Part shown: positions 23,941 to 33,914 of the stretch, one piece after another
Numbering within the stretch: the first letter of the stretch is position 1
How the letters are laid out: each line of letters begins with the position of its first letter
NCBI RefSeq assembly: GCF_000369005.1
Contig: NZ_KB849767.1
Location: 1 to 64,000, forward strand
DNA length: 64,000 nucleotides
Reading direction: 5' to 3'
From: Acinetobacter beijerinckii CIP 110307
GTDB lineage: Bacteria > Pseudomonadota > Gammaproteobacteria > Pseudomonadales > Moraxellaceae
The notes under the pieces: model-generated
Told to the model about the DNA's origin: nothing
Seen by the model: only the letters and a program-made list of their open reading frames with translations
Databases searched by the model: none
Position numbers and translations under genes: made by a program

Positions 23941-24513
23941 ATGCTTAGAAAAAATGGTGAAAAAACAATAGGAGAGTTAAGTGCTGATAGGAGGGCAAGT
24001 AGAGTATTTTCGCTGATTATGAGTATATCCAATATAGGTCTGATCGGATTGCTTGGATATGCACTCATGAATCAAAGAACAATTGTTATTCCCTCACAGC
24101 AGTCAGCTCAATATTCAATCGGCAATGATCAGGCTAATAAAGAATATTTTATCGACACCACAAGAGACTATCTCAACCTTTTATACAACGTAACTCCAAT
24201 CAATGTTGATGAAAATTTTGGAAAGTTGCTAGAGGGTGCATTACCTGAACATCAAAAAGATATGAAAAATTATCTTGATAAGGCAGCAGAGCAAATCAAA
24301 CGTGATCAAGTAACTCAAGTTTGGTCAACCACCGGAATGTATGAATTTATCCCAAGTGAAAACGCGGTAATTGCTAACGGTGTAACAAAAACATATTTAG
24401 CAGACAAACTCGTTACATCCAAAAGTCAATACATTCGTTTTGATTATGTGATGAAAAATGGCCGTTTGTATCCTAAAAGCATAATGGAAGTTAAGCAGGA
24501 TGAGACTCAGTAA
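23941..24513 (+). CDS. traE: Transfer protein TraE
   Basis: 190 aa (F TraE 188). One N-terminal membrane segment (about 28-48) and a periplasmic domain, the bitopic topology of TraE/VirB8-family scaffold proteins at the inner membrane. It overlaps traK by 14 nt, so the two are co-translated. Confidence 0.88.
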   Translation: MLRKNGEKTIGELSADRRASRVFSLIMSISNIGLIGLLGYALMNQRTIVIPSQQSAQYSIGNDQANKEYFIDTTRDYLNLLYNVTPINVDENFGKLLEGALPEHQKDMKNYLDKAAEQIKRDQVTQVWSTTGMYEFIPSENAVIANGVTKTYLADKLVTSKSQYIRFDYVMKNGRLYPKSIMEVKQDETQ

Positions 24514-25222
24514 ATTCGCATTAATACCACTATTGCTTGCAGTTAGTGGATTTACATGCGCTGCACAGCATGTAGAGAAAGCTTACCTTGATAACGTTAC
24601 TGTCAATGTGTCGAGCACTGAACAAAACGTTTTGGCAGTAGATGGAAGAAAAATTACAAGTGTCATCCCATCAATTGGTGATGCGCTTGAATATCAAAAG
24701 GATATTAACCAAGGGGTTCTGTATTTCAAAGTTGCACCTTGGTATGCAAATCGCACGATTTCGGCATTTGTTAATGATGATCAAGGTACACGATATAAAC
24801 TCGTAATGCGCCCAACCGCAAGCTTAGGTGCAGAAGAAGTCATTTTAATACCACCCAAAGCAAATGATTCAGCTGGCTCAGATAAAGGGGCGCAATCATT
24901 TTTACAGCAAATTAAAGAGCTGATCTATGTGATGGGTGATGATTCAGATGATCCACAAGATGAACTGGCAATTTCAGGGATCAATCGTAGCTTTGTGAAT
25001 CAACCTATCCCATTGTGGAAAGAAGCAAATATGCTCTTTGTTGCACGTTATGAGGGTGACGAATTATACGGTGAACATTATCAGGTTACGAATAGTACGG
25101 CTTCTAATTTAATTCTATTAGAGCAAGAATTTTATCGTAAAAAGGTTCTAGCTGTATCAATTGAGCACCTTAATTTGCTGCCTGGTCAAACTACCAATGT
25201 GTATGTGGTTCGAGAGAGATAG
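24500..25222 (+). CDS. traK: Outer-membrane-associated secretin-like protein TraK
   Basis: 240 aa (F TraK 242). Signal peptide (LIPLLLAVSGFTCAA, about 22 aa), then a beta-rich domain. TraK is the VirB9 counterpart and builds the outer-membrane core complex with TraB and TraV. Start within the end of traE. Confidence 0.85.
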   Translation: MRLSKFALIPLLLAVSGFTCAAQHVEKAYLDNVTVNVSSTEQNVLAVDGRKITSVIPSIGDALEYQKDINQGVLYFKVAPWYANRTISAFVNDDQGTRYKLVMRPTASLGAEEVILIPPKANDSAGSDKGAQSFLQQIKELIYVMGDDSDDPQDELAISGINRSFVNQPIPLWKEANMLFVARYEGDELYGEHYQVTNSTASNLILLEQEFYRKKVLAVSIEHLNLLPGQTTNVYVVRER

Positions 25223-25232
25223 GGAGTAGATT

Positions 25233-26552
25233 ATGAGTGACGATATAGAATTAAACCCTAATGATAAGAGAAAGAAACAACAGACGACTATTCTAGTTAT
25301 AGGAGGTGTTCTTTTACTCTTTGCAATTATTGGTTCATTGTTTTTTTTAGGTGAAGATCCACAGCAAGAATCTCCACAAGCTAAATCAGAACAGGTTCAG
25401 TTGACACCGCCTGGTGGTGTTGATGATAACGCTGCATTGCGTACAGGCTTATCACAGGAGCTTGCTACAACAAATGAACGATTGTCAGGTTTAGAAACTC
25501 AGCTGAACAACCGTGATCAAGAAATTAGCGGCTTAAAGGAAGAGCTGGTAGATATTGGCTCAAGAGCAAGAGAAGCTGAAAGACTGGCTAATGAAGCATC
25601 AAGAGCACCTAGAACAATGGCTGCCCCAACTAATACTAATCCACCGGCTAATACATCATCTGCATTTGGAAGTATTCCACCAAATCGCCAGGGGTTGCAT
25701 GGAAACTCAATATTGTCTGATCCAATGGGATCAACAGTTGACCCAGCTACAGGTCAAGTTATTCCTTTACAGGGTAATGAAAATGTAGCAGCTGCTAAAG
25801 GATTTGGAATTATTGATTTAACTCAGGGAGAGACAGGCCAAGGTGGTAGTGGAGTTGCGTCAACGCAACCTAAAACACAAAGCACATTCATTAGTGATGG
25901 TTCATTTGTTCGAGTTGTGATGGTTACAGGGATTGATGCGCCAACAGGCGGACAGGCACAAAATGATCCTTTACCAGTGTTATTTGAAACCGTTGGTAAA
26001 TTAGATATGCCAAACAATTACAAGGTTAACATTAAGGGATGTCGTTTCTTGGGTTATGCCTGGGGTTCACTATCTACCGAACGTGTTAATGCTCGTATTG
26101 AGTCAGGGAGCTGTATTGTCAATGGTAAAGCCGTACAGGTGAATGTAAAAGGTGTCTTGATTGGCGAGGATGGTAAACCAGGGATTCGTGGCAAGGTAGT
26201 TAGTAAGCAGGGGCAAGCATTAAGTGCAGCTGCTTTGGCAAGTGCATTAGAAGCTATTGGTGGCTTATATAGCAATACACAAGGCACAACAACAATGGGT
26301 GCGTTAGGTGTGCAACGGACTGTAAGTGGGCAAGATTTGAAGAACAGCGCAGTGGGTGGAGCTATTTCAGGTGCAGCAGAAAAACTATCAGATTTCTACT
26401 TAAGACGTGCTGAAGAACTATTCCCTATTGTTGAGGTTCATGCAGGACGTGCAGTAGAAATATTGGTAACAAAAGGTGCTGAGGTTGATGGGTTAAATCT
26501 TCACGGTTCAGCTGGTAGCAATAGAAATAAACGTATTTTATTGGATGATTAA
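25233..26552 (+). CDS. traB: Core complex protein TraB (VirB10-like)
   Basis: 439 aa (F TraB 475). Short cytoplasmic N-terminus, one membrane segment (about 20-37), a coiled-coil stretch (about 70-110), a Pro/Asn-rich linker and the C-terminal VirB10 beta-barrel domain (about 220-420). It links inner and outer membranes. A GTTGCGTCAACGCAAC site lies inside (25854-25869), encoding VASTQ. Confidence 0.9.
   Translation: MSDDIELNPNDKRKKQQTTILVIGGVLLLFAIIGSLFFLGEDPQQESPQAKSEQVQLTPPGGVDDNAALRTGLSQELATTNERLSGLETQLNNRDQEISGLKEELVDIGSRAREAERLANEASRAPRTMAAPTNTNPPANTSSAFGSIPPNRQGLHGNSILSDPMGSTVDPATGQVIPLQGNENVAAAKGFGIIDLTQGETGQGGSGVASTQPKTQSTFISDGSFVRVVMVTGIDAPTGGQAQNDPLPVLFETVGKLDMPNNYKVNIKGCRFLGYAWGSLSTERVNARIESGSCIVNGKAVQVNVKGVLIGEDGKPGIRGKVVSKQGQALSAAALASALEAIGGLYSNTQGTTTMGALGVQRTVSGQDLKNSAVGGAISGAAEKLSDFYLRRAEELFPIVEVHAGRAVEILVTKGAEVDGLNLHGSAGSNRNKRILLDD
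25854..25869. promoter_or_regulatory. Dispersed site inside traB
   Basis: GTTGCGTCAACGCAAC, perfect arms, encoding VASTQ again. Confidence 0.7.
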
Positions 26553-26553
26553 C

Positions 26554-27282
26554 ATGAAAAAAACGGCATTAGTTATTAGTTTACTGGCGGTTTGTAGTTT
26601 GAACGCAAATGCGAATGTTGCAAAAGCTACAGCTAACCTAAAGAAGTCTTATCCAGCGACAACATTCAACAAAGTTAATGAAACGCCAATCAAAGGGATA
26701 TACGAAGTAGTCATGGGGCAAAATGTCGCATATACCGATGATAAAGGTCGCTATTTTATCTTTGGTAATCTATACGATATGCATACACAGAAAGATATTA
26801 CAGCGGAAGCTGACAATAAAACTAAAGTCTACTTTCCGAATGCTGAACAGTTAAAAAATGCAATTAAGGAAGTTAAGGGAAATGGGCAACGTAAAGTCGT
26901 TGTATTTTCTGATCCGGATTGTCCTTACTGTGCTCGTTTAGAGCAAACATTAATAGGACTAGATAACGTAACAATTTATACATTCCTTTATCCATTAGAA
27001 CAGCTGCATCCAACGGCAAAATCTACAGCAATAAATATTTGGTGTTCGGGCAACCCTGTTAAAAGCATGAAAGATTATATGCTTGCAAAAATTAAGCCTG
27101 AAATCAAAACATGCAAAAACCCAATAGATAGCAATATAGCGTTTGGTGCGAGTTTTGGAGTTCAGGGAACACCGAGTTTAATTTTTGAAGATGGTACTTT
27201 AATTCCTGGTGCTATGAGCCTGGAAGCAATAGAACAACAATTGCAAAAATCTCATGACAAGGTGGTGAACAATGCGAATTAA
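26554..27282 (+). CDS. Periplasmic DsbC-like disulfide isomerase
   Basis: 242 aa from ATG 26554 (an in-frame ATG at 26545 overlaps the traB stop). Signal peptide MKKTALVISLLAVC...ANA. A thioredoxin-fold domain with DPDCPYC (CPYC active site, about 125) and the cis-Pro loop GTPSL give the DsbC/TrbB type. It probably isomerises disulfides in Cys-rich TraN, TraU and TraH. Confidence 0.85.
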   Translation: MKKTALVISLLAVCSLNANANVAKATANLKKSYPATTFNKVNETPIKGIYEVVMGQNVAYTDDKGRYFIFGNLYDMHTQKDITAEADNKTKVYFPNAEQLKNAIKEVKGNGQRKVVVFSDPDCPYCARLEQTLIGLDNVTIYTFLYPLEQLHPTAKSTAINIWCSGNPVKSMKDYMLAKIKPEIKTCKNPIDSNIAFGASFGVQGTPSLIFEDGTLIPGAMSLEAIEQQLQKSHDKVVNNAN

Positions 27283-27964
27283 ATTATTAGCAATGTCATT
27301 AACAGTAGTTGGGCTGGCTGGTTGCAATACATTGGACGGATTAAATTCAAAAGGTAACTTTGATTGTAAAGCACCTGATGGAATTGTGTGTGACTCAATG
27401 ACTGGTGTAATGGCAAATGCGAAAGCAAATAATCTGCCTGGGCAACAAGTACGAAGATCAGAAAAAACACCAGCGAAAGGCAGTGAATATATGCCTGTCA
27501 GATCAAAGCCTAGTGCTTCTGTTTTACCAACGATGGAATACACCGGTGCGCCAATCCTACGGAATCCAAAGACATTACGTGTATGGGTTGCACCTTGGGA
27601 AAGTGCAGACAGAACTTTATTCGATCAGCAATTCTTTTACATCGTAATTGATAACTGGAAGTGGAATATCGAGCATAACAGGAAACGTGTTCGCATGGCC
27701 TATGCGCCTAGCTCAGCAAGTGATTATGTCGTTTCAACTGGCAGGTCTAACACAAATAGCCAAGATTCTTATAAATACAAAATTGATGGCGATAAAGCTA
27801 TTCCTGATGAAAATGCACCTATTCCTATAAATAGTAGCAAGGTTGATTCAATAAATCCTATGCCAAGTAAAAGAGATGTTGATGCAAGTGTGGCTAAAGA
27901 GCTGCAAAACATGAATGTTGATATTTCTCAGTTTACTAAACCTCTAGCAACAGGGGGGCGTTAA
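27272..27964 (+). CDS. traV: Outer-membrane lipoprotein TraV
   Basis: 230 aa (F TraV 171). Lipoprotein signal with lipobox LAGC (Cys 18). The domain with Cys pair (NFDCKAPDGIVCDSM) is typical of TraV, which anchors the core complex in the outer membrane (VirB7-like). Overlaps the dsbC-like gene by 11 nt. Longer than F TraV in its C-terminal half. Confidence 0.85.
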   Translation: MRIKLLAMSLTVVGLAGCNTLDGLNSKGNFDCKAPDGIVCDSMTGVMANAKANNLPGQQVRRSEKTPAKGSEYMPVRSKPSASVLPTMEYTGAPILRNPKTLRVWVAPWESADRTLFDQQFFYIVIDNWKWNIEHNRKRVRMAYAPSSASDYVVSTGRSNTNSQDSYKYKIDGDKAIPDENAPIPINSSKVDSINPMPSKRDVDASVAKELQNMNVDISQFTKPLATGGR

Positions 27965-27968
27965 AAAT

Positions 27969-30578
27969 ATGTTGGATATTAGAGAAACACTAAAACGATT
28001 TTGGAATGAATCTGTTTTAGGTGAAACTCCGGATTCTAAAAAGCCTTCACCTGTGAAACTCTCAAATAAAATTTTAGAGTCATACGGGATGCACCAAATC
28101 TTTAAATACGATATGTATGATGAAGAAAGTGGACTATTTATCAATGAAGGAACTTTAGGGTTTTGCCTAGAAGTTTTGCCACAGACTGGTGCGAATGAAG
28201 AAATGGTTAATCGTCTATTAACCATGTTCACACCAATTCCAGCAGAGACAGGTATTCAGATACAAATGTTCGGGAACACTGTATTTGATGGAATGATTGA
28301 TCGTTACTACCAAATTAGGGAACAAGCTAGAGAAAAGGGTGATATTGATAGTTTTGGAATTGAGCTTGCAAAAAAACGTGTAGAAGCTGTATTTACAAGA
28401 AAAATTGGTGAACCTTTATATGGAGTTCAGGCAAACTATTCTATTAAAAAACCAACACTTGTTATTTCTGTAACAAGGGATGGAGATTTTAATAACGAAG
28501 AACAAGTAGCAAAAATGATCACTATGAAGCACTCAATGCTTGCTTCATTGCGTCAGGCTGAACTATTGGCTTTTCACATGGATGTGACAGCTTTAATTGC
28601 TCACTTAACGATTATTTTGAACCCTGAAATTCTATTCAAAAAAGATGCTATGCCTGTTATTGAATATGATGAGCATAAACGAGTTAAAGAGCAAATTACC
28701 AAGATAGGTCATACAGCCGAAGTTAGAAGAAAATCAATTGTATTTGGTGCAATTCCTGAAAAGGGCGAAGCAGATGAACGTATTGCAATGCGCCACTTTG
28801 GGATTACACGCTATCCGAAAAGAAAACAGCTGTGGGAAATGGGCGATATTATCGGGGCAATGTTTGACGATGCACTACAATATCCTTGCCCTTATATTAT
28901 TACATGCGGTATTTACACATTAGACGCAAATCAAACTGAAACAATGGCACGAATGAAACAAGCACGTGCTAAGCAAAATGCACAGTCTAGTATGGCTAAA
29001 TTTCAGCCTGAATATGCTGAAATTTCACAAGACTGGGATTCAGTGGTTTATCACACAAACAATGGCGGTGCTATGTGTGAAATGTACCACATGATCACTC
29101 TAATCGCACCTTTAAATAAGATTGATAATTACACACAAGCTGCTGTAAATATTTGGAATAATAATAAATTTAATATTATTCCATTGGATTTTATACAACT
29201 AGCTTCTTTGTATGTTTCATGTCCAATGACATTAAGCAAAAAAACACGTGATGATCTTAAAAAGTTAAAGATCATGACAACAAAGAGCACGATCAATGCA
29301 ATTGATATGAGTCCTTTGCTGGGTGAGTGGCAAGGTGTTGGTGATCCAGTGGTTATGTTGTTTGGCCGGAAAGGAACGCCTTGTTTTATTGACTTCTACG
29401 CAAATACAGATGGTAACTATAACCTTTACGTTTGTGGTGTATCGGGAGCTGGTAAGTCTGTTCTATTACTTGAAATTCTTGCAGCTTACCGAGCTGTAGG
29501 CGCACAGCTATTTATTTTGGACGTTGGGCGTTCTTTTAAAAACTTTGTTGATTTAGCTAAAGGCACCACGTTTGATTTTAACAGTGGTAGACGTTTGTGT
29601 ATGAATCCTTGGTCGTGGATTCAGGTAGCAGAGACAGAAGAAGTAGATGGACTCAATACATTCCAACAAGAACTTCGTATGTTATTGCCAATTTACGCAA
29701 AAATGGCTTCACCAAGAGGTTCTTTGAGTCAATTCCAGGAAGCATTACTAAGCGAAGCTCTAACAGCAACATGGGAAAGATTCGGGAATCAGAACAATGT
29801 TGATAATGTTCAATCGTATCTACTGCAAATCAAAGATGAAACAGGTGTCAATGTAGACCGTATTGCATTTGAGCTTGGTAAACAGCTACAGCCATTTACT
29901 ACAAAGGGGATGTACGGAGCTTATTTCAACGGTGAAGCAAATATATCATTTGATAATGATGTTATTTACTTAGAGCTTGAAGAACTCAAAGATGCGCCTG
30001 CTTTACGTGCAGTAGTTATGTTCTGTGTAACAAGCAGAATTATGAAAGAAATGTACTTGTCACGTGACCGCAAAAAACTGTGTTTTATTGATGAAGCTTG
30101 GCAATTGTTGGGTGATGATGCTGAAACTGCAAAGTTTATTGAAGAAGGCTACCGAAGAGCACGTAAATATAACGGTATTTTCGGAATCGGTACTCAGGGT
30201 ATTGATGATGCTTTTAAAAATGAAGCTTCACGTGCTGCTTATACAAACGCTGACTGGAAAATCTTCTTACGTCAGGACGAAAAAAACTTCCAAGAATTGA
30301 TTGATTCTAAAAAAGTTAGTTTCTCGCCATACATGCAAAGAACCATTAAATCATTGCGTAAAGTGAATGGTATGTATGCAGAAATGATCATTAGTTCACC
30401 AAGGGGTGAACACTTGTTACGTCATATTCCTGATGACTTCTCATTAGCAATGGCATCAACAAATGCCAAAGACTACACACGCCTAGATAAGCTAATGAAA
30501 GAAGGAAAAACAACAATCCAGGCTATCGAAATTTTACTTGCTGAAAAAGAAGCTGAGAAATTTGGGAGAAGTGCATGA
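27969..30578 (+). CDS. traC: Transfer ATPase TraC (VirB4-like)
   Basis: 869 aa (F TraC 875). Walker A CGVSGAGKSVLL at about 488-498 and Walker B LCFIDEAWQLL at about 704, followed by EEGYRRARKYNG, mark the VirB4/TraC family. It is the cytoplasmic energy source for pilus assembly and extension. Overlaps trbI by 4 nt. Confidence 0.95.
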   Translation: MLDIRETLKRFWNESVLGETPDSKKPSPVKLSNKILESYGMHQIFKYDMYDEESGLFINEGTLGFCLEVLPQTGANEEMVNRLLTMFTPIPAETGIQIQMFGNTVFDGMIDRYYQIREQAREKGDIDSFGIELAKKRVEAVFTRKIGEPLYGVQANYSIKKPTLVISVTRDGDFNNEEQVAKMITMKHSMLASLRQAELLAFHMDVTALIAHLTIILNPEILFKKDAMPVIEYDEHKRVKEQITKIGHTAEVRRKSIVFGAIPEKGEADERIAMRHFGITRYPKRKQLWEMGDIIGAMFDDALQYPCPYIITCGIYTLDANQTETMARMKQARAKQNAQSSMAKFQPEYAEISQDWDSVVYHTNNGGAMCEMYHMITLIAPLNKIDNYTQAAVNIWNNNKFNIIPLDFIQLASLYVSCPMTLSKKTRDDLKKLKIMTTKSTINAIDMSPLLGEWQGVGDPVVMLFGRKGTPCFIDFYANTDGNYNLYVCGVSGAGKSVLLLEILAAYRAVGAQLFILDVGRSFKNFVDLAKGTTFDFNSGRRLCMNPWSWIQVAETEEVDGLNTFQQELRMLLPIYAKMASPRGSLSQFQEALLSEALTATWERFGNQNNVDNVQSYLLQIKDETGVNVDRIAFELGKQLQPFTTKGMYGAYFNGEANISFDNDVIYLELEELKDAPALRAVVMFCVTSRIMKEMYLSRDRKKLCFIDEAWQLLGDDAETAKFIEEGYRRARKYNGIFGIGTQGIDDAFKNEASRAAYTNADWKIFLRQDEKNFQELIDSKKVSFSPYMQRTIKSLRKVNGMYAEMIISSPRGEHLLRHIPDDFSLAMASTNAKDYTRLDKLMKEGKTTIQAIEILLAEKEAEKFGRSA

Positions 30579-31024
30579 GTGAACAATTGGATGAAGTGAA
30601 AACAACTGTAGAGCCAAAAAAACAGAATAGTAAATCCAGTGATAAATGGTTAGACATGACAAAGTTTGTTATGGCAATAGCACTAATTTCATCATTGATC
30701 ACTATTCCTGGGTTGTACATTGTAAAACAAGGCCAAACGAAAATTGGTGTGGTTGATGTTCAAGCTCTAATTATGGAGCATGAGAAAAAAGTTACCCAAC
30801 AACTCTATGCAAACCAAGGAGCATACCAAAGCAGTGATGCAGTAAGTTTGAATAGTGGTGTGGTAGAGCAGCAGACCAAACAATTTATACAAAAAATGGA
30901 AGCTTCCATTGATGATATTAATAAAAATTGTGGCTGTGTATTAATTAATAAAGCAGCGTTGTTAACTCAAACAGGTAAGGTTTCTGATTATACCCAAACA
31001 GTTAGGGAAGCATTAGAAAAATGA
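30575..31024 (+). CDS. trbI: Pilus-related protein TrbI
   Basis: 149 aa (F TrbI 128). Cytoplasmic N-terminus, one membrane segment (about 29-49), periplasmic helical domain starting GVVDVQALIMEHEKK. In F, TrbI affects pilus retraction. Order traC-trbI-(S26)-traW-traU agrees with F-type systems. Confidence 0.8.
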   Translation: MSEQLDEVKTTVEPKKQNSKSSDKWLDMTKFVMAIALISSLITIPGLYIVKQGQTKIGVVDVQALIMEHEKKVTQQLYANQGAYQSSDAVSLNSGVVEQQTKQFIQKMEASIDDINKNCGCVLINKAALLTQTGKVSDYTQTVREALEK

Positions 31025-31512
31025 AACTGAATCAAACCAACGTAATAAATATGATTTTCTACTTTTTCATATTGTTGTTAGCTATAGCAGTGATGGTCGC
31101 AATTAGTAATCGCTGGTTTATTTACAACATCAATGTGACACATAGTTTAAATGGATTGGTTTATGCAATCCATAAGGGAGCAAAGGTTGAAAAAGGGAAT
31201 TATGTTGGTTTTCGGTGGAAAGGTGATCAGTTTTATAAATCAGGATCAATTTTTGTGAAAATTGTTTCAGGTGTACCAGGCGATGTGGTTAAGGTTGAAG
31301 GGAGAAAAATATTTGTAAATGATCAGTTTATTGGTATTGCAAAGGAAAAATCAAATGAGGGTATGCCACTTGAAGCGATAAAGCCTACTGTTATCAAAGA
31401 GGGTGAAATTTTTGTTAGTACACCAGCCAAAGATGGTTATGACAGTAGATATGCAAGAGTTGGATTAATTCAAGACAAAGAAATTTTAGGAAAAGCTTAT
31501 GAAATATTTTAA
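31021..31512 (+). CDS. S26-family signal peptidase (TraF/TrhF type)
   Basis: 163 aa. One N-terminal membrane segment (about 10-30). THSLNGLVYAIHKG (about 39-52) carries the probable catalytic Ser, and VKIVSGVPGD (about 79-88) the Lys region of S26/TraF peptidases. Such enzymes process pilin or cyclise it in other systems. F lacks this gene in its operon, while several other MPF_F systems have it. The substrate is probably the TraA pilin (inference). Confidence 0.8.
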   Translation: MKLNQTNVINMIFYFFILLLAIAVMVAISNRWFIYNINVTHSLNGLVYAIHKGAKVEKGNYVGFRWKGDQFYKSGSIFVKIVSGVPGDVVKVEGRKIFVNDQFIGIAKEKSNEGMPLEAIKPTVIKEGEIFVSTPAKDGYDSRYARVGLIQDKEILGKAYEIF

Positions 31513-32140
31513 AGGGCTTGGAGTAAGTTTAATTGCATTTAGTTGCGTTACCGCAACTTGGGCAGCTGACTTAGGTAAACATGGTGAAGTATATAAAATT
31601 GAGGAAAAAAATGCCTTAGATGCTATTTATGAAAAGCTCAAAACAATGGAAAAGTCAGGTGAACTAGCTAAGAAAAAGAAAGAAGCAATTGACCGATCTA
31701 TGCATTCTGCAAAGAATCCAAAACCAGTTGAGGGAATAGTAACTTCAACTCAAAAACGTGTTTTTAATTTTGACCCAAGTATGGTTTTGAGTAACAACAT
31801 AACCACTGATGAGGGGCAGATTATTGCATTAGCTGGAACAAGAATAAATCCATTAGACACAATTACTATGTCACGAACACTTGTGTTTTTTGATGGAACC
31901 AAACAAGACCAAGTTGATGCAGTTGAACGGCTACTTAAAGTTTATGACCGAAAAATTACACCTGTACTGGTAAATGGTACATGGCTTGAATTGACAAAAA
32001 AATGGAAACGCCAGGTTTATTTTGATCAAGCTGGTTATATGACTACACGCTTTGGGATTAAGGCAGTGCCAGCAATAGTACGTCAAAGTGGCAAGGTTTT
32101 AGAAATCACTGAAATGCCAGCACAGGAGCTTAAGCCATGA
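31499..32140 (+). CDS. traW: Pilus assembly protein TraW
   Basis: 213 aa (F TraW 210). Signal peptide ending in WAA (about 23); its coding sequence holds a GTTGCGTTACCGCAAC site (31542-31557). ADLGKHGEVYKIEE and the FFDGTKQDQVDAV region match TraW, which with TrbC and TraU forms a periplasmic subcomplex. Confidence 0.9.
   Translation: MKYFKGLGVSLIAFSCVTATWAADLGKHGEVYKIEEKNALDAIYEKLKTMEKSGELAKKKKEAIDRSMHSAKNPKPVEGIVTSTQKRVFNFDPSMVLSNNITTDEGQIIALAGTRINPLDTITMSRTLVFFDGTKQDQVDAVERLLKVYDRKITPVLVNGTWLELTKKWKRQVYFDQAGYMTTRFGIKAVPAIVRQSGKVLEITEMPAQELKP
31542..31557. promoter_or_regulatory. Dispersed site inside traW
   Basis: GTTGCGTTACCGCAAC, perfect arms, encoding CVTAT in a second, unrelated signal peptide. 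Confidence 0.7.
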
Positions 32141-33174
32141 TAAGAAAAATCATATTCGCATTTATTCTAATTTTTAGCTCTTTAAACGTGTTAGCAGAAG
32201 AAAGTAATAACAATGGTAGTGGCGGATCAAGTATCAGATGTGCTGGAGAATTTGCCAATCCATTAACGGATATTTGCTGGAGCTGCATTTTTCCGCTTTC
32301 AATTGGTGGGCTAGAGCTATGGAGTGGTGGACAAGAAGATATTAAAAATCCACCGGAAGTATTGTGTAGCTGTATTGATGACCTGATGTTCCTGGGGATT
32401 ACACTAGGGTATTGGGAGCCAGCACGAAGAGTTGATGTAACACGTACACCATACTGCTTTGTAAGTCTTGGAACTCAAATTGATGTTGGTGGGGCAGCAC
32501 CAGAAGGTGAAGTTAGACTTCATGATGATAATAATAGAAATTCATTCTATCAGGCGCATTGGTATTCAGATCCAATTCTATATTGGTTAGAAGTAATGTA
32601 CGAACATCCTTGTTTAGAGACAGGGAAGCTAGACATTGCATACATGACTGAATTAGACCCGCTATGGAATGATGATGAGTTGTCTGCAATTTTAGCTCCT
32701 GAATCTAACCTTGTGGCAAATCCACTCGCCCAGGCTGCTTGTGCTGGCGACTGTGTTCTTGCTTCTAAGGGATTTGGTACAAATGCATTGTTTTGGTGTG
32801 CTGGTTGCCAAGGAAGTATTTATCCATTTACAGGGAATGTGGGATACCACGTCAGTCATATTCAAGCTAGTTCACTCATTGCACAGCGTTTAGCTGCAAA
32901 GATGCACCGCCAGTTTTTGACATGGGGTACACACGGTTCACAAGGTTTGTGTGGTGTATATCCATTACCTGTAATGGATAAAACTGCATACAAATATCAG
33001 ATGCTTTACCCAAGGCCACAAACTGACAAGATCGGTAGTAAATGCTGCCAACCGTTCGGGCGCACAACGGTTAAGTGGGGAGCTGGACGTTCATATCCAG
33101 TTAAAGGCGAACATTTCTCTTATGAAATGTTTAGAAAGAAAAACTGCTGTGTCGGCATCATCACATATAAATAA
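32137..33174 (+). CDS. traU: Mating pair and DNA transfer protein TraU
   Basis: 345 aa (F TraU 330). Signal peptide, then a Cys-rich periplasmic protein (about 20 Cys) with CWSCIFPLSIGG, which is typical of TraU. Needed for DNA transfer rather than pilus formation. Disulfides probably formed by the operon's own Dsb-like proteins. ATGA overlap with traW. Confidence 0.92.
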   Translation: MIRKIIFAFILIFSSLNVLAEESNNNGSGGSSIRCAGEFANPLTDICWSCIFPLSIGGLELWSGGQEDIKNPPEVLCSCIDDLMFLGITLGYWEPARRVDVTRTPYCFVSLGTQIDVGGAAPEGEVRLHDDNNRNSFYQAHWYSDPILYWLEVMYEHPCLETGKLDIAYMTELDPLWNDDELSAILAPESNLVANPLAQAACAGDCVLASKGFGTNALFWCAGCQGSIYPFTGNVGYHVSHIQASSLIAQRLAAKMHRQFLTWGTHGSQGLCGVYPLPVMDKTAYKYQMLYPRPQTDKIGSKCCQPFGRTTVKWGAGRSYPVKGEHFSYEMFRKKNCCVGIITYK

Positions 33175-33185
33175 TAGGTGTTCCC

Positions 33186-33914
33186 ATGAAGAAAAGTACA
33201 TTTTTGGCAGCATTACTTATTGGTTTAGTCGGGCAAAGTGCTCACTCAAATTACTATGTAGATGATGCAGATATTAAAAAAAATATGCTCAATCCAAATG
33301 TGTTTAATGAAGATAATGCAAATTGGAAAAAAGCACAGGAAAAGGCAACTGAGCAACGTCAGGCTTTCGATAAGGTAAAAGTTCCTGAAAGAAACAGTTT
33401 TCCGAATGTACAAGTTGGAAAATTCAGCAATATTGATGTCCAAAAAATTGCTGAACGTTATAAAAAGCGAGTGGATGAAGAGCAGAAATCAGTAAGCGGA
33501 GTAATCGCTTTTGTTAGTTTCTCAATGCCCGATGCATCTATTAAAAAGATCATTGCGGATACGTTAAAAGTTAATGGAACAGTACTTTTTATTGGATTCA
33601 AAAATAATGAGTTCAAAGAAACAGCTAGAGAGATTAGACGTTTAGATATTCGTAAGGGAAATATTCAGATTAACCCGAACGCCTTTAAACAATACAAAAT
33701 AGACGTGGTGCCAAGCATTGTTTTAGTAAAGGCCAAAGCAGAAGAGCGTATTGATGAAGAGGGATGTGTTCTGCCTGAGAATTACTCAAAGGTAACAGGT
33801 GATGTATCACTTGAATATGCCTTGGAATTGATGGCAAAAAATGAAACTGCTGATCTTAAGAGCCTAGCAAATGATTATCTAAACCAAGCTAGAAGAGGGA
33901 AAACCAATGAATAA
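33186..33914 (+). CDS. trbC: Pilus assembly protein TrbC
   Basis: 242 aa (F TrbC 212). Signal peptide (about 20), a helical charged region, then a thioredoxin-like domain (VIAFVSFSMPDASIKKI... and VVPSIVLV) characteristic of F-type TrbC. Acts with TraW in the periplasm. Overlaps traN by 8 nt. Confidence 0.85.
   Translation: MKKSTFLAALLIGLVGQSAHSNYYVDDADIKKNMLNPNVFNEDNANWKKAQEKATEQRQAFDKVKVPERNSFPNVQVGKFSNIDVQKIAERYKKRVDEEQKSVSGVIAFVSFSMPDASIKKIIADTLKVNGTVLFIGFKNNEFKETAREIRRLDIRKGNIQINPNAFKQYKIDVVPSIVLVKAKAEERIDEEGCVLPENYSKVTGDVSLEYALELMAKNETADLKSLANDYLNQARRGKTNE

Noticed and set aside
31515..31530. GGCTTGGAGTAAG in traW resembling the leader family
   Set aside because: No GCC-GNRA half, lies within coding sequence after the start codon; coincidence.
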